Assembly: GCA_910577255.1 (NCBI GenBank) | Contig: CAJTMH010000007.1 | Span: forward strand, 1 to 64,000 | Origin: an uncultured Duncaniella sp. | GTDB lineage: Bacteria; Bacteroidota; Bacteroidia; Bacteroidales; Muribaculaceae | Reading direction: 5' to 3' | Length of the DNA stretch: 64,000 nt | Shown: positions 8,641-15,767 of the stretch, piece by piece | Position numbering within the stretch: position 1 is the stretch's first letter | How the letters are laid out: every line of letters begins with the position of its first letter | The notes under the pieces: generated by a model | Seen by the model: only the letters and a program-made list of their open reading frames with translations | What the model was told of the DNA's origin: nothing | Databases searched by the model: none | Made by a program: the position numbers and the translations under genes

Positions 8641-9063
8641 ATGGAAACTAACAACACTAACACAGCCAAAAATGGCAAGAAGAACATCGTAAACACAACC
8701 GTAGTGCGTGGTTTTGTAGCCACAGAGCCAAAGGTCTGCAACTTTTCGGAGACAAGCGTAATACGTTTCGCTCTTGCAGTACGCAACCGCATCACAAACA
8801 AGGCCACAAAGGAGGTGACAACCCAGTCCTCTCTCATCACTGTCGAGAAATGGGCGGCCAATACCAACCTCTCATCATTCGAGGCTATTCGCAAGGGAAT
8901 CCTTGTTGAAGTCAAGGGTATGTTAAAGCCTAATGAATGGACCGGAAATGACGGAATCCACCGAAACCGTATTATCATTGGCGCACGTTCAGTCAAGGAG
9001 ATTGCCCGACCCGCATCACAACTTGAAACTCCTGCGCCGAAAGGTGAGGCTGCTGTAGCATGA
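8641..9063 (+). CDS. SSB-like OB-fold protein, second copy
   Basis: The start is placed at the METNNTNTAKN methionine (8641) because the upstream part of the frame is occupied by leader L2. The 140-residue product has an OB fold: IVNTTVVRGFVATEPKV, SVIRFALAVRNRITN, then GILVEVKGMLKPNEWTGNDG and NRIIIGARSV. It is related to the protein at 2651 but lacks its basic tail. It probably binds single-stranded DNA during element transfer. A small gene (9128-9304) follows on the same strand before a strong terminator. Confidence 0.8.
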   Translation: METNNTNTAKNGKKNIVNTTVVRGFVATEPKVCNFSETSVIRFALAVRNRITNKATKEVTTQSSLITVEKWAANTNLSSFEAIRKGILVEVKGMLKPNEWTGNDGIHRNRIIIGARSVKEIARPASQLETPAPKGEAAVA

Positions 9064-9127
9064 CAACCTACTACACATATAATTCCCGATGCCTTTCTGT
9101 CAGGGCATCGGGATTAATCAGATAAAT

Positions 9128-9304
9128 ATGAATGACATGGAAAATGATGATAATGCCGTGGGGTGCTTCTGCACACTTATTGATGAATGGAAAGGCTATT
9201 ACGAGGGTGAGATAATAGAGGATTACGGTATGCAGTATGTGGTAAGACTGACATCAGGTTGCGAATTGACCGTAAATCGTGATGATGTGGTGGTCTGTTT
9301 CTGA
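9128..9304 (+). CDS. Small acidic protein of unknown function (58 aa)
   Basis: The frame opens upstream, but the first well-placed methionines are at 9128 and 9137 (MNDMENDDNAVG). The short product is acidic at the N-terminus and ends in a compact beta-like segment (YYEGEIIEDYGMQYVVRLTS...CELTVNRDDVVVCF), which resembles a small barrel of the SH3/Tudor kind. No family is recognised. It is probably co-transcribed with the SSB-like gene; the terminator at 9304-9352 begins at its stop codon. Confidence 0.55.
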   Translation: MNDMENDDNAVGCFCTLIDEWKGYYEGEIIEDYGMQYVVRLTSGCELTVNRDDVVVCF

Positions 9305-9352
9305 TATAATGTAATAGGCAAGACTGATAAAGTCTTGCCTATTACATTATAT
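9304..9352. terminator. Very strong 22-bp bidirectional terminator
   Basis: A perfect 22-bp stem (9304-9325 with 9331-9352) with a GATAA loop sits between convergent genes, the plus-strand SSB operon and the minus-strand HU operon. Confidence 0.85.
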
Positions 9353-9419
9353 CGTGGGAATTATCTGCTTTTATTATGCTGTAAGCCTGTTGTAGGTTCC
9401 AGTCTATAACCGATTATTT

Positions 9420-9569
9420 TTAATCCCAGTCATTGAGGCTAGCAATGAAGTCATCAAGAGATTCTTCATCGGACAGTTCCGCCAACTCCCATGTCACCAT
9501 ATTAGGGGATAGTGGTGCATCATTGTCATCGGCGGTGTCATCACTGTAGTATTCTTCTTCAAGTTCCAT
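9420..9569 (-). CDS. Tiny, highly acidic protein after HU (49 aa)
   Basis: A complete frame runs from an ATG at 9569 to a TAA at 9420, 9 bases downstream of the HU stop. The product starts MELEEEYYSDDTADDNDA and ends LDDFIASLNDWD. By my count it has 19 Asp/Glu and only one basic residue candidate or none. No family is recognised. Strong net negative charge next to a basic DNA-binding protein suggests a DNA-mimic or a modulator of HU, but that is speculation. Confidence 0.6.
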   Translation of the reverse strand: MELEEEYYSDDTADDNDAPLSPNMVTWELAELSDEESLDDFIASLNDWD

Positions 9570-9578
9570 ATTATCTGG

Positions 9579-9854
9579 TTATCTGGCAACTTCCTCCATG
9601 AAGCATTTAGCCGGCTTGAAGGCAGGTACATTGTGGGCCGGGATTACTATGGTGGTGTTCTTGGAGATGTTGCGGGCTGTCTTTTCCGCACGTTCTTTCA
9701 CGATGAAACTGCCGAACCCACGCAGATACACGTTCTCTCCGTGCGCCAGGCTATCTTTAACAACGTTCATGAACTGTTCGATAACAGCCATGACTCCGGC
9801 TTTGTCAATTCCAGTTGTCTTTGCGATCTCAGTCGCAATCTCTGCTTTTGTCAT
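9579..9854 (-). CDS. HU-family DNA-bending protein
   Basis: A 91-residue histone-like protein: an N-terminal helical dimerisation part (MTKAEIATEIAKTTGIDKAG, VIEQFMNVVKDSLAHGENV) and the beta-arm region (LRGFGSFIVKERAEKTARN, then IVIPAHNVPAFKPAKCF with the conserved proline of the arm). HU bends DNA and commonly assists integrase, relaxosome or regulator complexes of mobile elements. It is followed at 9 bases by a 49-residue acidic protein, probably in the same operon. Confidence 0.9.
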   Translation of the reverse strand: MTKAEIATEIAKTTGIDKAGVMAVIEQFMNVVKDSLAHGENVYLRGFGSFIVKERAEKTARNISKNTTIVIPAHNVPAFKPAKCFMEEVAR

Positions 9855-9937
9855 CTTATTATATATTTAGTTATTTCTGTTGTATGATTCCAGTCATATA
9901 CCAATGCTTTGGTTACGTTTTTATATCTTGTCCTTAA

Positions 9938-10657
9938 TCATATTTGCTGACGATTAAGTTGAGCCAGTATATTTTTCAAATATTCCCGTTTTTCTTTCCT
10001 TCCGGCATACCGCAACAGTCTGTCTGAGTTGACTGAAAAACCGTTGAATGCGTTCTCAAATATGTGAGTTAGCTTGGAACTTCGGAATGTTTCGAACTCC
10101 TTGTCACAGGCTATGTCCACAAGAATTTTTTCAATGGATGCCGAATAAATCCCGTCAACCGTTGTCTTTGGTGCAGAAGTTACAATAGGACGAATAAATA
10201 TGAACCCATCATATTCAGACAGACCATCAAATATCCTCTTGCGAGTGATGACTTTATATCCTTTTCCTTTCAGAAACCAATACAGGGCTTCCACACTGTC
10301 ACGGTCGAAGTCTATTATCGTAAGGTTTATATTGTCAACGTTCTGTATGAGGGTGTTTATTGATGATAGGCTCCACATTATCATGTTCGAAGACGGGAAC
10401 AGATCTTTTATATCAGCTTGCAGACATTTGTATTCACTATCTATTGTCGGAATAAATTCCTTTGCTTGTCCAACGGCATATCTGCCTCTGCCAATTCTAT
10501 GAATCACCCCCTGTTTTATGAGTCGTCTGATCCTTGAGTATATGGTCGCAGCTGGCTCTTCCGGGAATTTCCTAAAGAAATCCTCGGTGTTGAATGTCAT
10601 AGCATCGCCGATGTATTGCGACATTATACTGCGGTTTTGGTCGATGGTTTTACTCAT
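9938..10657 (-). CDS. Orphan AbiEi-like transcriptional regulator
   Basis: A 239-residue protein homologous to the AbiEi antitoxin at 4600-5325. It has an N-terminal winged helix (EDFFRKFPEEPAATIYSRIR, then IHRIGRGRYAVG) and the C-terminal block EKILVDIACDKEFETFRSSK followed by FSVNSDRLLRYAGRKEKR. No nucleotidyltransferase toxin gene follows it. The ATG at 10657 is chosen because the promoter -7 box lies at 10664-10671; the transcript would be leaderless or nearly so. A perfect 13-bp inverted repeat overlaps the -33 box. It may regulate only itself, act on the AbiE operon, or be a solitary antitoxin. Confidence 0.8.
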   Translation of the reverse strand: MSKTIDQNRSIMSQYIGDAMTFNTEDFFRKFPEEPAATIYSRIRRLIKQGVIHRIGRGRYAVGQAKEFIPTIDSEYKCLQADIKDLFPSSNMIMWSLSSINTLIQNVDNINLTIIDFDRDSVEALYWFLKGKGYKVITRKRIFDGLSEYDGFIFIRPIVTSAPKTTVDGIYSASIEKILVDIACDKEFETFRSSKLTHIFENAFNGFSVNSDRLLRYAGRKEKREYLKNILAQLNRQQI

Positions 10658-10663
10658 ACGTCG

Positions 10664-10710
10664 CAAAAATAGGCATAATTTGTCAGTAGAACAAATTTAC
10701 TGACAAATTA
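10664..10710 (-). promoter_or_regulatory. Promoter with perfect 13-bp operator
   Basis: On the minus strand, -33 TTTG (10692-10695), 20 bp, then -7 TATTTTTG (10664-10671). TAATTTGTCAGTA (10676-10688) and TACTGACAAATTA (10698-10710) form a perfect inverted repeat with a 9-bp spacer that contains the -33 box. This is a good candidate autoregulatory site of the adjacent AbiEi-like protein. Confidence 0.8.
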
Positions 10711-10753
10711 GACAGCCATTTATATCAGATTTGCTTTACTCTGTTTATAAATT

Positions 10754-10961
10754 CCCGTAGCCTCCGGGTTGTGGTTTACTGTCGCGAAGTTTGGCATCCA
10801 GGAGCATGGAAAAGGCCGGGCACTGTTCCTGCGAGATTTGAGAGTGTTCCTCAAATCATCTTGGAAGCCTTGTCCTTGACTCCTTTGAAAGATGCCCATG
10901 TAATGCGCAGATAAACCTCTCGCGGCGGCCCCGGAAAGAGATCTAAAGAGAGGGAAACAAT
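10754..10961 (+). ncRNA. Structured leader L3
   Basis: It starts with a CCCG/CGGG hairpin (10754-10768), then GCGAAGTT (10784-10791) and a long-range stem GGCATC (10793-10798) with GATGCC (10891-10896) enclosing a GATTTGA/TCAAATC hairpin (10835-10857). The 3' module CCTCTC (10916-10921) / GAGAGG (10948-10953) is followed by GAAACAATAG. The next start codon is at 10975. Confidence 0.65.
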
Positions 10962-10974
10962 AGAATACAGAACT

Positions 10975-11169
10975 ATGCAGACAAAAAGAATGACAATCGA
11001 ACAAGGGAAAAGATGCGACATTAGCCGCTTCCCGAATTTCCACCGTAGCGGAAGCATCCGTGGAATGAAAAAGCTGTACTACGGTAAGAACGCACTTTTG
11101 GTGAGATGCGGGCAATACATCTATAACGTGACAAGTGAACCCTCAATTTACAATCAGGCAACCATCTAA
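10975..11169 (+). CDS. Small basic protein of unknown function (64 aa)
   Basis: A 64-residue basic protein (MQTKRMTIEQGKRCDISRFP, then GMKKLYYGKNALLVRCGQYI) directly behind leader L3. No family is recognised. The position, 11 bases before the next gene on the same strand, supports a real gene in an operon 10975-12037. Confidence 0.6.
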   Translation: MQTKRMTIEQGKRCDISRFPNFHRSGSIRGMKKLYYGKNALLVRCGQYIYNVTSEPSIYNQATI

Positions 11170-11180
11170 ACAAAAAGCAT

Positions 11181-11720
11181 ATGGAACAGAAGCAAATAAT
11201 ATGGTCAAGTGACTATTATACAGATGAAGACGCGAGAGAGGAATATGAAAAGTCACAGCGTGAACTCCTTGATGATGATGAATATTACGTGTCAGATCAC
11301 CATTGGTCACAAGTGGTTGACGGTTATCTCTCTGATGAAAGAATGAATCTCAACCAATCAGTGAACGGAATCATAATAGCGTTTGCTGACCTCGGGTTAT
11401 GGCGAGGAAGAAAACAAGGCTACAAAATTCTCGGTTCTACCATCAACGATATTTTCAGTGTTTCAGAAGATGATAATGAATGGTATGGAGATGGCTTCAA
11501 TATCCGTGGCAGATTGACTCACCACGACGGAACGCATTATGTACTTTACCGTGTGGCTAAAGACCTCGACGAAGCTAAACGTATAGCAGAAAAAATATAC
11601 AATATGGAGATAGACGAAATGGGCTTCAGAAAACGAACGCGCTCCCTTTACCCCTATGTGGCTAATATATACGGATGGAAAAACGGTCGCTTCAATAAGA
11701 AGTCAAAAGCCGCGATATGA
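11181..11720 (+). CDS. Unknown element protein (179 aa)
   Basis: The N-terminus is very acidic (TDEDAREEYEKSQRELLDDD). The centre, NGIIIAFADLGLWRGRKQGY and NIRGRLTHHDGTHYVLYRVA, looks like a compact alpha/beta fold, and the C-terminus is basic. Proteins of this sort are common in Bacteroidetes mobile elements without known function. Its stop overlaps the next start by 4 bases (ATGA), which indicates translational coupling. Confidence 0.75.
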   Translation: MEQKQIIWSSDYYTDEDAREEYEKSQRELLDDDEYYVSDHHWSQVVDGYLSDERMNLNQSVNGIIIAFADLGLWRGRKQGYKILGSTINDIFSVSEDDNEWYGDGFNIRGRLTHHDGTHYVLYRVAKDLDEAKRIAEKIYNMEIDEMGFRKRTRSLYPYVANIYGWKNGRFNKKSKAAI

Positions 11721-12037
11721 AGGAATACAAATATATTAAGAGAATAGTAGGCAAGGCTATAACCTTGCCTACCAACAACGAGCAGTTTTACCTATACAAT
11801 CATTTTGTGGAGATTCAGAGTTGTATGAGAGGCTTTTTCGCGGCCACAATATATAAGGGTATAGACAGGTATTCAGGAGAAGTCGCTACATTCAGTTTTG
11901 ACTACTGGACTAACCATCTTTATATTGAGGACACAGAAAATCACAAAGTGTCCGAAGCCATAAAAAAAGCTTTCCTGCATTACTATCCTGACTATCTCAC
12001 GATAAGCGATGACACTCTTGAGAAAATGGCTGAATGA
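11717..12037 (+). CDS. Unknown element protein (106 aa)
   Basis: It is coupled to the preceding gene by an ATGA overlap. The sequence (YLYNHFVEIQSCMRGFFAAT, then SEAIKKAFLHYYPDYLTISD) is mixed alpha/beta and soluble, with no signal peptide and no recognised domain. It is the last gene of the operon; a terminator follows 10 bases after the stop. Confidence 0.7.
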   Translation: MKEYKYIKRIVGKAITLPTNNEQFYLYNHFVEIQSCMRGFFAATIYKGIDRYSGEVATFSFDYWTNHLYIEDTENHKVSEAIKKAFLHYYPDYLTISDDTLEKMAE

Positions 12038-12046
12038 AAACTCTAT

Positions 12047-12087
12047 AATATCGTGACTCTTTTTCCGGGAGGTTCACGATATTTTGC
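12047..12087 (+). terminator. Terminator closing the 10975-12037 operon
   Basis: A 10-bp perfect stem AATATCGTGA (12047-12056) / TCACGATATT (12074-12083) is followed by TTTG. Confidence 0.7.
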
Positions 12088-12151
12088 GATGGACTACCTT
12101 TTATAAATCTCAAACCATCTCTATAGAGAAGGCTTTTATATATTCTCTTCT

Positions 12152-12364
12152 CCCCGGAGCATATCGCCGGGGTTTATGACGCGAAGTTGGCATTGGCTGT
12201 GCCATCTGCCAAGGTCATGCGGAGTTTTAGACAGATTTTGCCTTAAATGGCATAATCAATCTAAAAACCTTGTCCTTTGGTCCTTATTGCCAATGCCTTT
12301 GATTGCTATCATAAACCCCTTACGACAGCTCCAATAAAAGAGGCATGTGAGGGGAAAAATAAAA
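12152..12364 (+). ncRNA. Structured leader L4
   Basis: A CCCCGG/CCGGGG hairpin (12152-12172), GCGAAGTT (12181-12188) and a perfect 9-bp long-range stem GGCATTGGC (12189-12197) / GCCAATGCC (12289-12297) enclosing ACCTTGTC. The 3' module CCCCT (12316-12320) / AGGGG (12350-12354) is followed by AAAAATAAAA. The start codon at 12375 lies 20 nt further. This is the clearest fold of the family. Confidence 0.7.
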
Positions 12365-12374
12365 TTTCAAAGAT

Positions 12375-12635
12375 ATGATAACAGAAATCGAACTTGCTAA
12401 GACAATTGAGGATGCCGTTAACAACTACAGTTTCTCTCCAAAGAAAGTGGCTGCACAGGTACCTCTCATGCACCGAACCATTCAGCAGAGCGTTTACAAA
12501 CTCTGCCGAGCCATCATTGAGGTAATGGGTGCTGAAGATTATGCCACAGATCCTCGTAACCAAGCCTCACACGATGAGGCAAAAGCCATCCTTGACTATC
12601 TCAAGGAACATGGTAGACACATTCCTATGATTTGA
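12375..12635 (+). CDS. Unknown small helical protein (86 aa)
   Basis: A soluble, helix-rich 86-residue protein (MITEIELAKTIEDAVNNYSF, VAAQVPLMHRTIQQSVYKLC) immediately behind leader L4 and at the head of a run of four small genes. No domain is recognised. Confidence 0.7.
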   Translation: MITEIELAKTIEDAVNNYSFSPKKVAAQVPLMHRTIQQSVYKLCRAIIEVMGAEDYATDPRNQASHDEAKAILDYLKEHGRHIPMI

Positions 12636-12656
12636 AAACCATAAAATTAAACAACT

Positions 12657-12905
12657 ATGAAGAAAATTTATCTTGTGACCGTGCTGATAGAAGAGTCAGC
12701 AGAGTGTCTGATTGATGCTCACACTCCATTTACCGACTATGACAAGGCGAGACAAGCAATGTCGGTAGCAATAGAAGATGCCCAGAAGCAGTTTCCGGAT
12801 CATAAGGGGGAGTTGCTTGTGGATGTGGAAACCTGCCGGGAGTGGCGTACCGAGGACGGTTACGGCTACACTGTGGGTATAGAGGAACTTACACTTCAGG
12901 AATAG
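12657..12905 (+). CDS. Unknown small alpha/beta protein (82 aa)
   Basis: The sequence begins with a beta strand (MKKIYLVTVLIEESAE), then a helix (YDKARQAMSVAIEDAQKQF), then strands (YGYTVGIEELTLQE), a ferredoxin-like alternation. It lies 21 bases after the previous gene and 6 before the next, so it is in an operon. Function unknown. Confidence 0.7.
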   Translation: MKKIYLVTVLIEESAECLIDAHTPFTDYDKARQAMSVAIEDAQKQFPDHKGELLVDVETCREWRTEDGYGYTVGIEELTLQE

Positions 12906-12911
12906 TCAGCT

Positions 12912-13151
12912 ATGGAGACCAGCATCGAAAGGATACCCACCTACCTTCTGGGTTATCTTGTCAATGGCGATATGACCGGTCTCACGAAGCAGGAAATCAA
13001 CAATGTTGAGGACTTGCTTCGCGAGCAAAAAGTGGAACTCGTTTGTCTTCCATCTTCTGATGAAAATTGGGAGCCATATTTTTCATCATCCCCTTGGATT
13101 GGACTTCCAACTGAGGTCGTTGATTGTACCATCGTCTATCGCGTCACTTAA
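12912..13151 (+). CDS. Unknown small protein (79 aa)
   Basis: A 79-residue soluble protein. The N-terminal stretch IPTYLLGYLVNGDMTGLTKQ followed by EINNVEDLLREQKV resembles a short motif often seen in small Bacteroidetes element proteins. The C-terminus ends in a beta segment (CTIVYRVT). It lies 6 bases after the previous gene. Function unknown. Confidence 0.7.
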   Translation: METSIERIPTYLLGYLVNGDMTGLTKQEINNVEDLLREQKVELVCLPSSDENWEPYFSSSPWIGLPTEVVDCTIVYRVT

Positions 13152-13165
13152 AAGTCCGTAATTAT

Positions 13166-13423
13166 ATGAAGAAGATCTTGTTTATCATGTTGCTCTATGT
13201 GCTTGTTGAAGGGGACAATATCATCGGAGATGGACTCTATGTTTACCATAGGGGAAAACATGCCGTTGACGAACTTGCCACCAAAGTCAATGAATATTAT
13301 CCTAGAATACATGCCATAGACACTACCCTATATGAAGCGTTGACGAGAGAAGTGTACATAGAACCTCCCGACACTTTAGCACAGGAACATTATGTACGTG
13401 GCAGAAGGGTTATTTCTTGGTGA
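13166..13423 (+). CDS. Small exported or membrane-anchored protein (85 aa)
   Basis: The ATG at 13166 gives a product starting MKKILFIMLLYVLVEGDNII, which reads as a short signal-like hydrophobic segment, followed by a polar part rich in Tyr and Glu. A longer frame from 13124 would overlap the previous gene and bury this N-terminus, so it is not preferred. The 3' end overlaps the convergent resolvase-like gene by 14 bases. Function unknown. Confidence 0.55.
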   Translation: MKKILFIMLLYVLVEGDNIIGDGLYVYHRGKHAVDELATKVNEYYPRIHAIDTTLYEALTREVYIEPPDTLAQEHYVRGRRVISW

Positions 13424-13985
13424 CTCTTTTTGGTCGGGCCCTGTCACATGCAATGTTATTGCGTTTAAGTATTCGGTACATCGTCCTTTTTGAAATAGTA
13501 GCAACCTTCTGTATATCTTCGGTAGATAAACCGGAGATATACATGTTTATGACCGCTTCATCACGTTCCGTTTTGGAATCATGTAAACATTTAGGGGTGT
13601 GTATCCTTGTTTCTCCGATTGACTGCTTTAGGGTAGCAATATCATAAGGTAGTTGTCGGAATACAGTTATTAGATTTCTATCGGATTCATCCTTATACAT
13701 TATGCCACCGGTATCGACCCTGTCTCCCAGTGATACAATCCTTATGCTGCTACTTTGGCATATCTGTAATAAAGCCGAAAGACTTGTACAATTTCTCACA
13801 AGATGGCAGAGTCCAGGTATGACAATAGTATCACCGGGACGAAGCATTTTCATCATTATTCGCCGTTTTGGTCTTGAACATTCATCAAGTTTGTCCTCAA
13901 TGTATATCCGGCAACACCCGAGACTATTCATCTTCTCAAGTATTTCCTGTGTTGCCGTATTCAGTATGTATCCGGTTGTCGCCAT
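13410..13985 (-). CDS. Resolvase-fold protein lacking catalytic residues
   Basis: A 191-residue protein with the shape of a small serine recombinase: an N-terminal domain with LRPGDTIVIPGLCHLVRN in place of the usual GD...LDRLxR block, and a C-terminal helix-turn-helix (MYISGLSTEDIQKVATISKR, TMYRILKRNNI). The catalytic N-terminal motif YxRVS is replaced by YILNTATQ, so the serine nucleophile and its neighbouring arginine are missing, and the LDRL motif has become LCHL. It should not cut DNA. A DNA-binding or regulatory role is more likely. It is encoded convergent to the small genes upstream and divergent from 14264. Confidence 0.75.
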   Translation of the reverse strand: MATTGYILNTATQEILEKMNSLGCCRIYIEDKLDECSRPKRRIMMKMLRPGDTIVIPGLCHLVRNCTSLSALLQICQSSSIRIVSLGDRVDTGGIMYKDESDRNLITVFRQLPYDIATLKQSIGETRIHTPKCLHDSKTERDEAVINMYISGLSTEDIQKVATISKRTMYRILKRNNIACDRARPKRVTKK

Positions 13986-14003
13986 ATTTTATTCTTTAAG
14001 GTG

Positions 14004-14011
14004 TAAAGATA
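14004..14011 (-). promoter_or_regulatory. Possible -7 box of the resolvase-like gene
   Basis: On the minus strand TATCTTTA, one base off TAnnTTTG, lies 19 bases before the start codon at 13985. No convincing -33 element was found. Confidence 0.35.
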
Positions 14012-14098
14012 GTACAGAATATAATGATTTTCATCTATTCTACAGACATTTAACTATATAGATATTTTCGCGTTGCTTAAAAGATGTCAGAGATATGG

Positions 14099-14169
14099 GG
14101 AAACATCTATATTTCTGTACCACCTATAAGCCACTAATAGAGCTTTATGCCTGTAATATAGATGTTTCC
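14099..14169. repeat. Perfect 15-bp inverted repeat, 41-bp centre
   Basis: GGAAACATCTATATT (14099-14113) is exactly complementary to AATATAGATGTTTCC (14155-14169). It lies in the divergent region between the resolvase-like gene and 14264. It has no T-tract, so it is not an ordinary terminator; it may be a binding site, a res-like site or a small invertible segment. Confidence 0.7.
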
Positions 14170-14206
14170 ACTATTTATAAATTTGTTTAACATCCTGAGT
14201 ACTCCC

Positions 14207-14237
14207 TTTTTAGCGCAACTTCCCGGTTATATCTTTG
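14207..14237 (+). promoter_or_regulatory. Probable promoter of 14264-15580 operon
   Basis: The -7 box TATCTTTG (14230-14237) fits the Bacteroides consensus exactly; the -33 region is only a TTTTT run (14207-14211). Transcription would start near 14244, which excludes a start codon at 14235 and supports 14264. Confidence 0.55.
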
Positions 14238-14263
14238 CATCCAATAAACCAATCTCAAAAGAA

Positions 14264-14717
14264 AATGATAAACCAAGCAATCAACAGATTTTTGGAGGCA
14301 GCGGTCTATAGATTTCCGGCTGTCATCAAATCAAGACTTGAAGACAGAGACAAACGTGAAATATATGACGAATACGCACTACTGGTCTTCGAACTGCCAC
14401 ATTCTATGACTATTGAAGACTTCGGCGAAATGGTTGATGACTCCCACGGCACAGTAACACTTTACAAACATATACGGTCAAAACAGACTGATTTTGGTCA
14501 GTCGATATGCGTGTTCCAGGAGCCGGGTACAGAGATGTTCCAAATGAACGCAACAACTGATTCGCGTGGGATTATCACAACTGTCACAGTGAAAATATTC
14601 AGCTCATTGGAACGCATGATGGTTGAACTCCGAGGCGAGCTTGGTAGGATGAGTATTGCTCCCGGAGAATCATTCTACCATTTGTCAGATGCAGAATTAT
14701 TGAGCTATTTCATCTGA
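14264..14717 (+). CDS. Unknown element protein (150 aa)
   Basis: The start at 14264 (MINQAINRFLEAAVYRFPAV) is chosen because the promoter -7 box ends at 14237. The protein is soluble, with an amphipathic N-terminal helix and a mixed middle (YALLVFELPHSMTIEDFGEM, GTVTLYKHIRSKQTDFGQSI). No domain is recognised. Its stop overlaps the next start by one base (TGATG), so the two are coupled. Confidence 0.65.
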
Positions 14718-15070
14718 TGGACGACAGGCTTGCAGCCCATATCTCAGAGGTCATCAACTGGCATAGAACATGGATAAAGGCTCTTGACTACGGCACATAT
14801 CTACCGGTCGTATCCAAATCATCATATTACACTCGAAAGCAACTTGAACCGGCATTTCGCCTAGAGGTTCGTGTCGGAATGTATGGCTATCGGCGCGGAA
14901 AGATCATCTCGGTACCGTATACCCAGATTTCCAGGGCAATCTCCAAACTAATTGCCACAGACTCAGGAATGAATAGCCGCATAGTCCATCAAAATCTGAT
15001 ATATCAAGACATAATCCGGATCTTCAAACTTGCAACATGGAATGCAATAAACTTAGACCTGGAAGAATGA
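14717..15070 (+). CDS. Unknown element protein (117 aa)
   Basis: Translationally coupled to the gene before it. The sequence (HISEVINWHRTWIKALDYGT, GYRRGKIISVPYTQISRAIS) is basic and helical. Function unknown; probably a housekeeping or regulatory component of the element. Confidence 0.65.
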   Translation: MDDRLAAHISEVINWHRTWIKALDYGTYLPVVSKSSYYTRKQLEPAFRLEVRVGMYGYRRGKIISVPYTQISRAISKLIATDSGMNSRIVHQNLIYQDIIRIFKLATWNAINLDLEE

Positions 15071-15088
15071 AAAAACAAGACCTGACAT

Positions 15089-15580
15089 ATGCAAATGTTT
15101 CTACATTTTTATCCGGCAATACTGACAATGCTTTCGATGTATTGCTATAGACGAGATTCCTGCTGGATGCAGAAATTCTACCGACGTATGACATTCAGCG
15201 TTTCAGCCAGAAAGTTGTTCATATTGTTGATGATGCTTCTTTCCCTTTCATTTAATTTTTGCTATTTGCAGTCTTATGGCGCGGATTGGTTTCTGGCACT
15301 CGCCTCCTTACTGTGCTTATCTATGTTCTCATTCCGGATTAGTGAGCGAGGTATCTACCGACTGCATGAACGGATTAGTACGGGCTTGACATTTGTCGTC
15401 ATGCTGACGTGCGTAGTTGAACCACGGATATGGCCACTTTCAATGAATCTTTTCATATTCATGGCAGGCTCTATGTTCTATCCTTCTGAGGAGCTGATTA
15501 GACGACTTGAGGAGCCTGATTTCTTTTCTAAAATCGCTGCGTGTCCGGCATCACTTATATCAGGATATTACTCTTGCTGA
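15089..15580 (+). CDS. Multi-pass membrane protein (163 aa)
   Basis: Three or four hydrophobic segments are visible: LHFYPAILTMLSMYCY, KLFILLMMLLSLSFNFCYLQ, WFLALASLLCLSMFSF and TGLTFVVMLTCVVE, the last followed by another at SMNLFIFMAGSMF. It is an inner-membrane protein by composition. It lies 18 bases after the previous gene. No family is recognised; entry exclusion or a small conjugation accessory are possibilities only. Confidence 0.6.
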   Translation: MQMFLHFYPAILTMLSMYCYRRDSCWMQKFYRRMTFSVSARKLFILLMMLLSLSFNFCYLQSYGADWFLALASLLCLSMFSFRISERGIYRLHERISTGLTFVVMLTCVVEPRIWPLSMNLFIFMAGSMFYPSEELIRRLEEPDFFSKIAACPASLISGYYSC

Positions 15581-15584
15581 CTTC

Positions 15585-15752
15585 GGAATGGTTGTCATTC
15601 TGCGAAGTTAACCGTAATGCCTGAATACTTTCCAAAACATGCCTTCGGTCTTTTAGAGATTTTGGCTCGTATGGCACTACGACTTTCAATGCAGAAAACA
15701 ACCCGTTTCCCGAAGCCAGAGAGAAAATCTCTCAAATGCAAGGGAAACAATA
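15585..15752 (+). ncRNA. Structured leader L5
   Basis: It has GCGAAGTT (15602-15609) and a long-range stem CGTAATGCC (15613-15621) / GGCACTACG (15673-15681) with one mismatch. Its 3' module GTTTCCC (15705-15711) / GGGAAAC (15742-15748) encloses a GAGAG/CTCTC hairpin (15719-15733) and is followed by AATAAA. The segment before the box, GGAATGGTTGTCAT, nearly matches L2. Confidence 0.65.
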
Positions 15753-15767
15753 AAAACCAACAGCGAT

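Noticed and set aside
14235..14263. Start codon at 14235 for the 14264 gene
   Set aside because: It would overlap the -7 box TATCTTTG at 14230-14237 and lie upstream of the expected transcription start.
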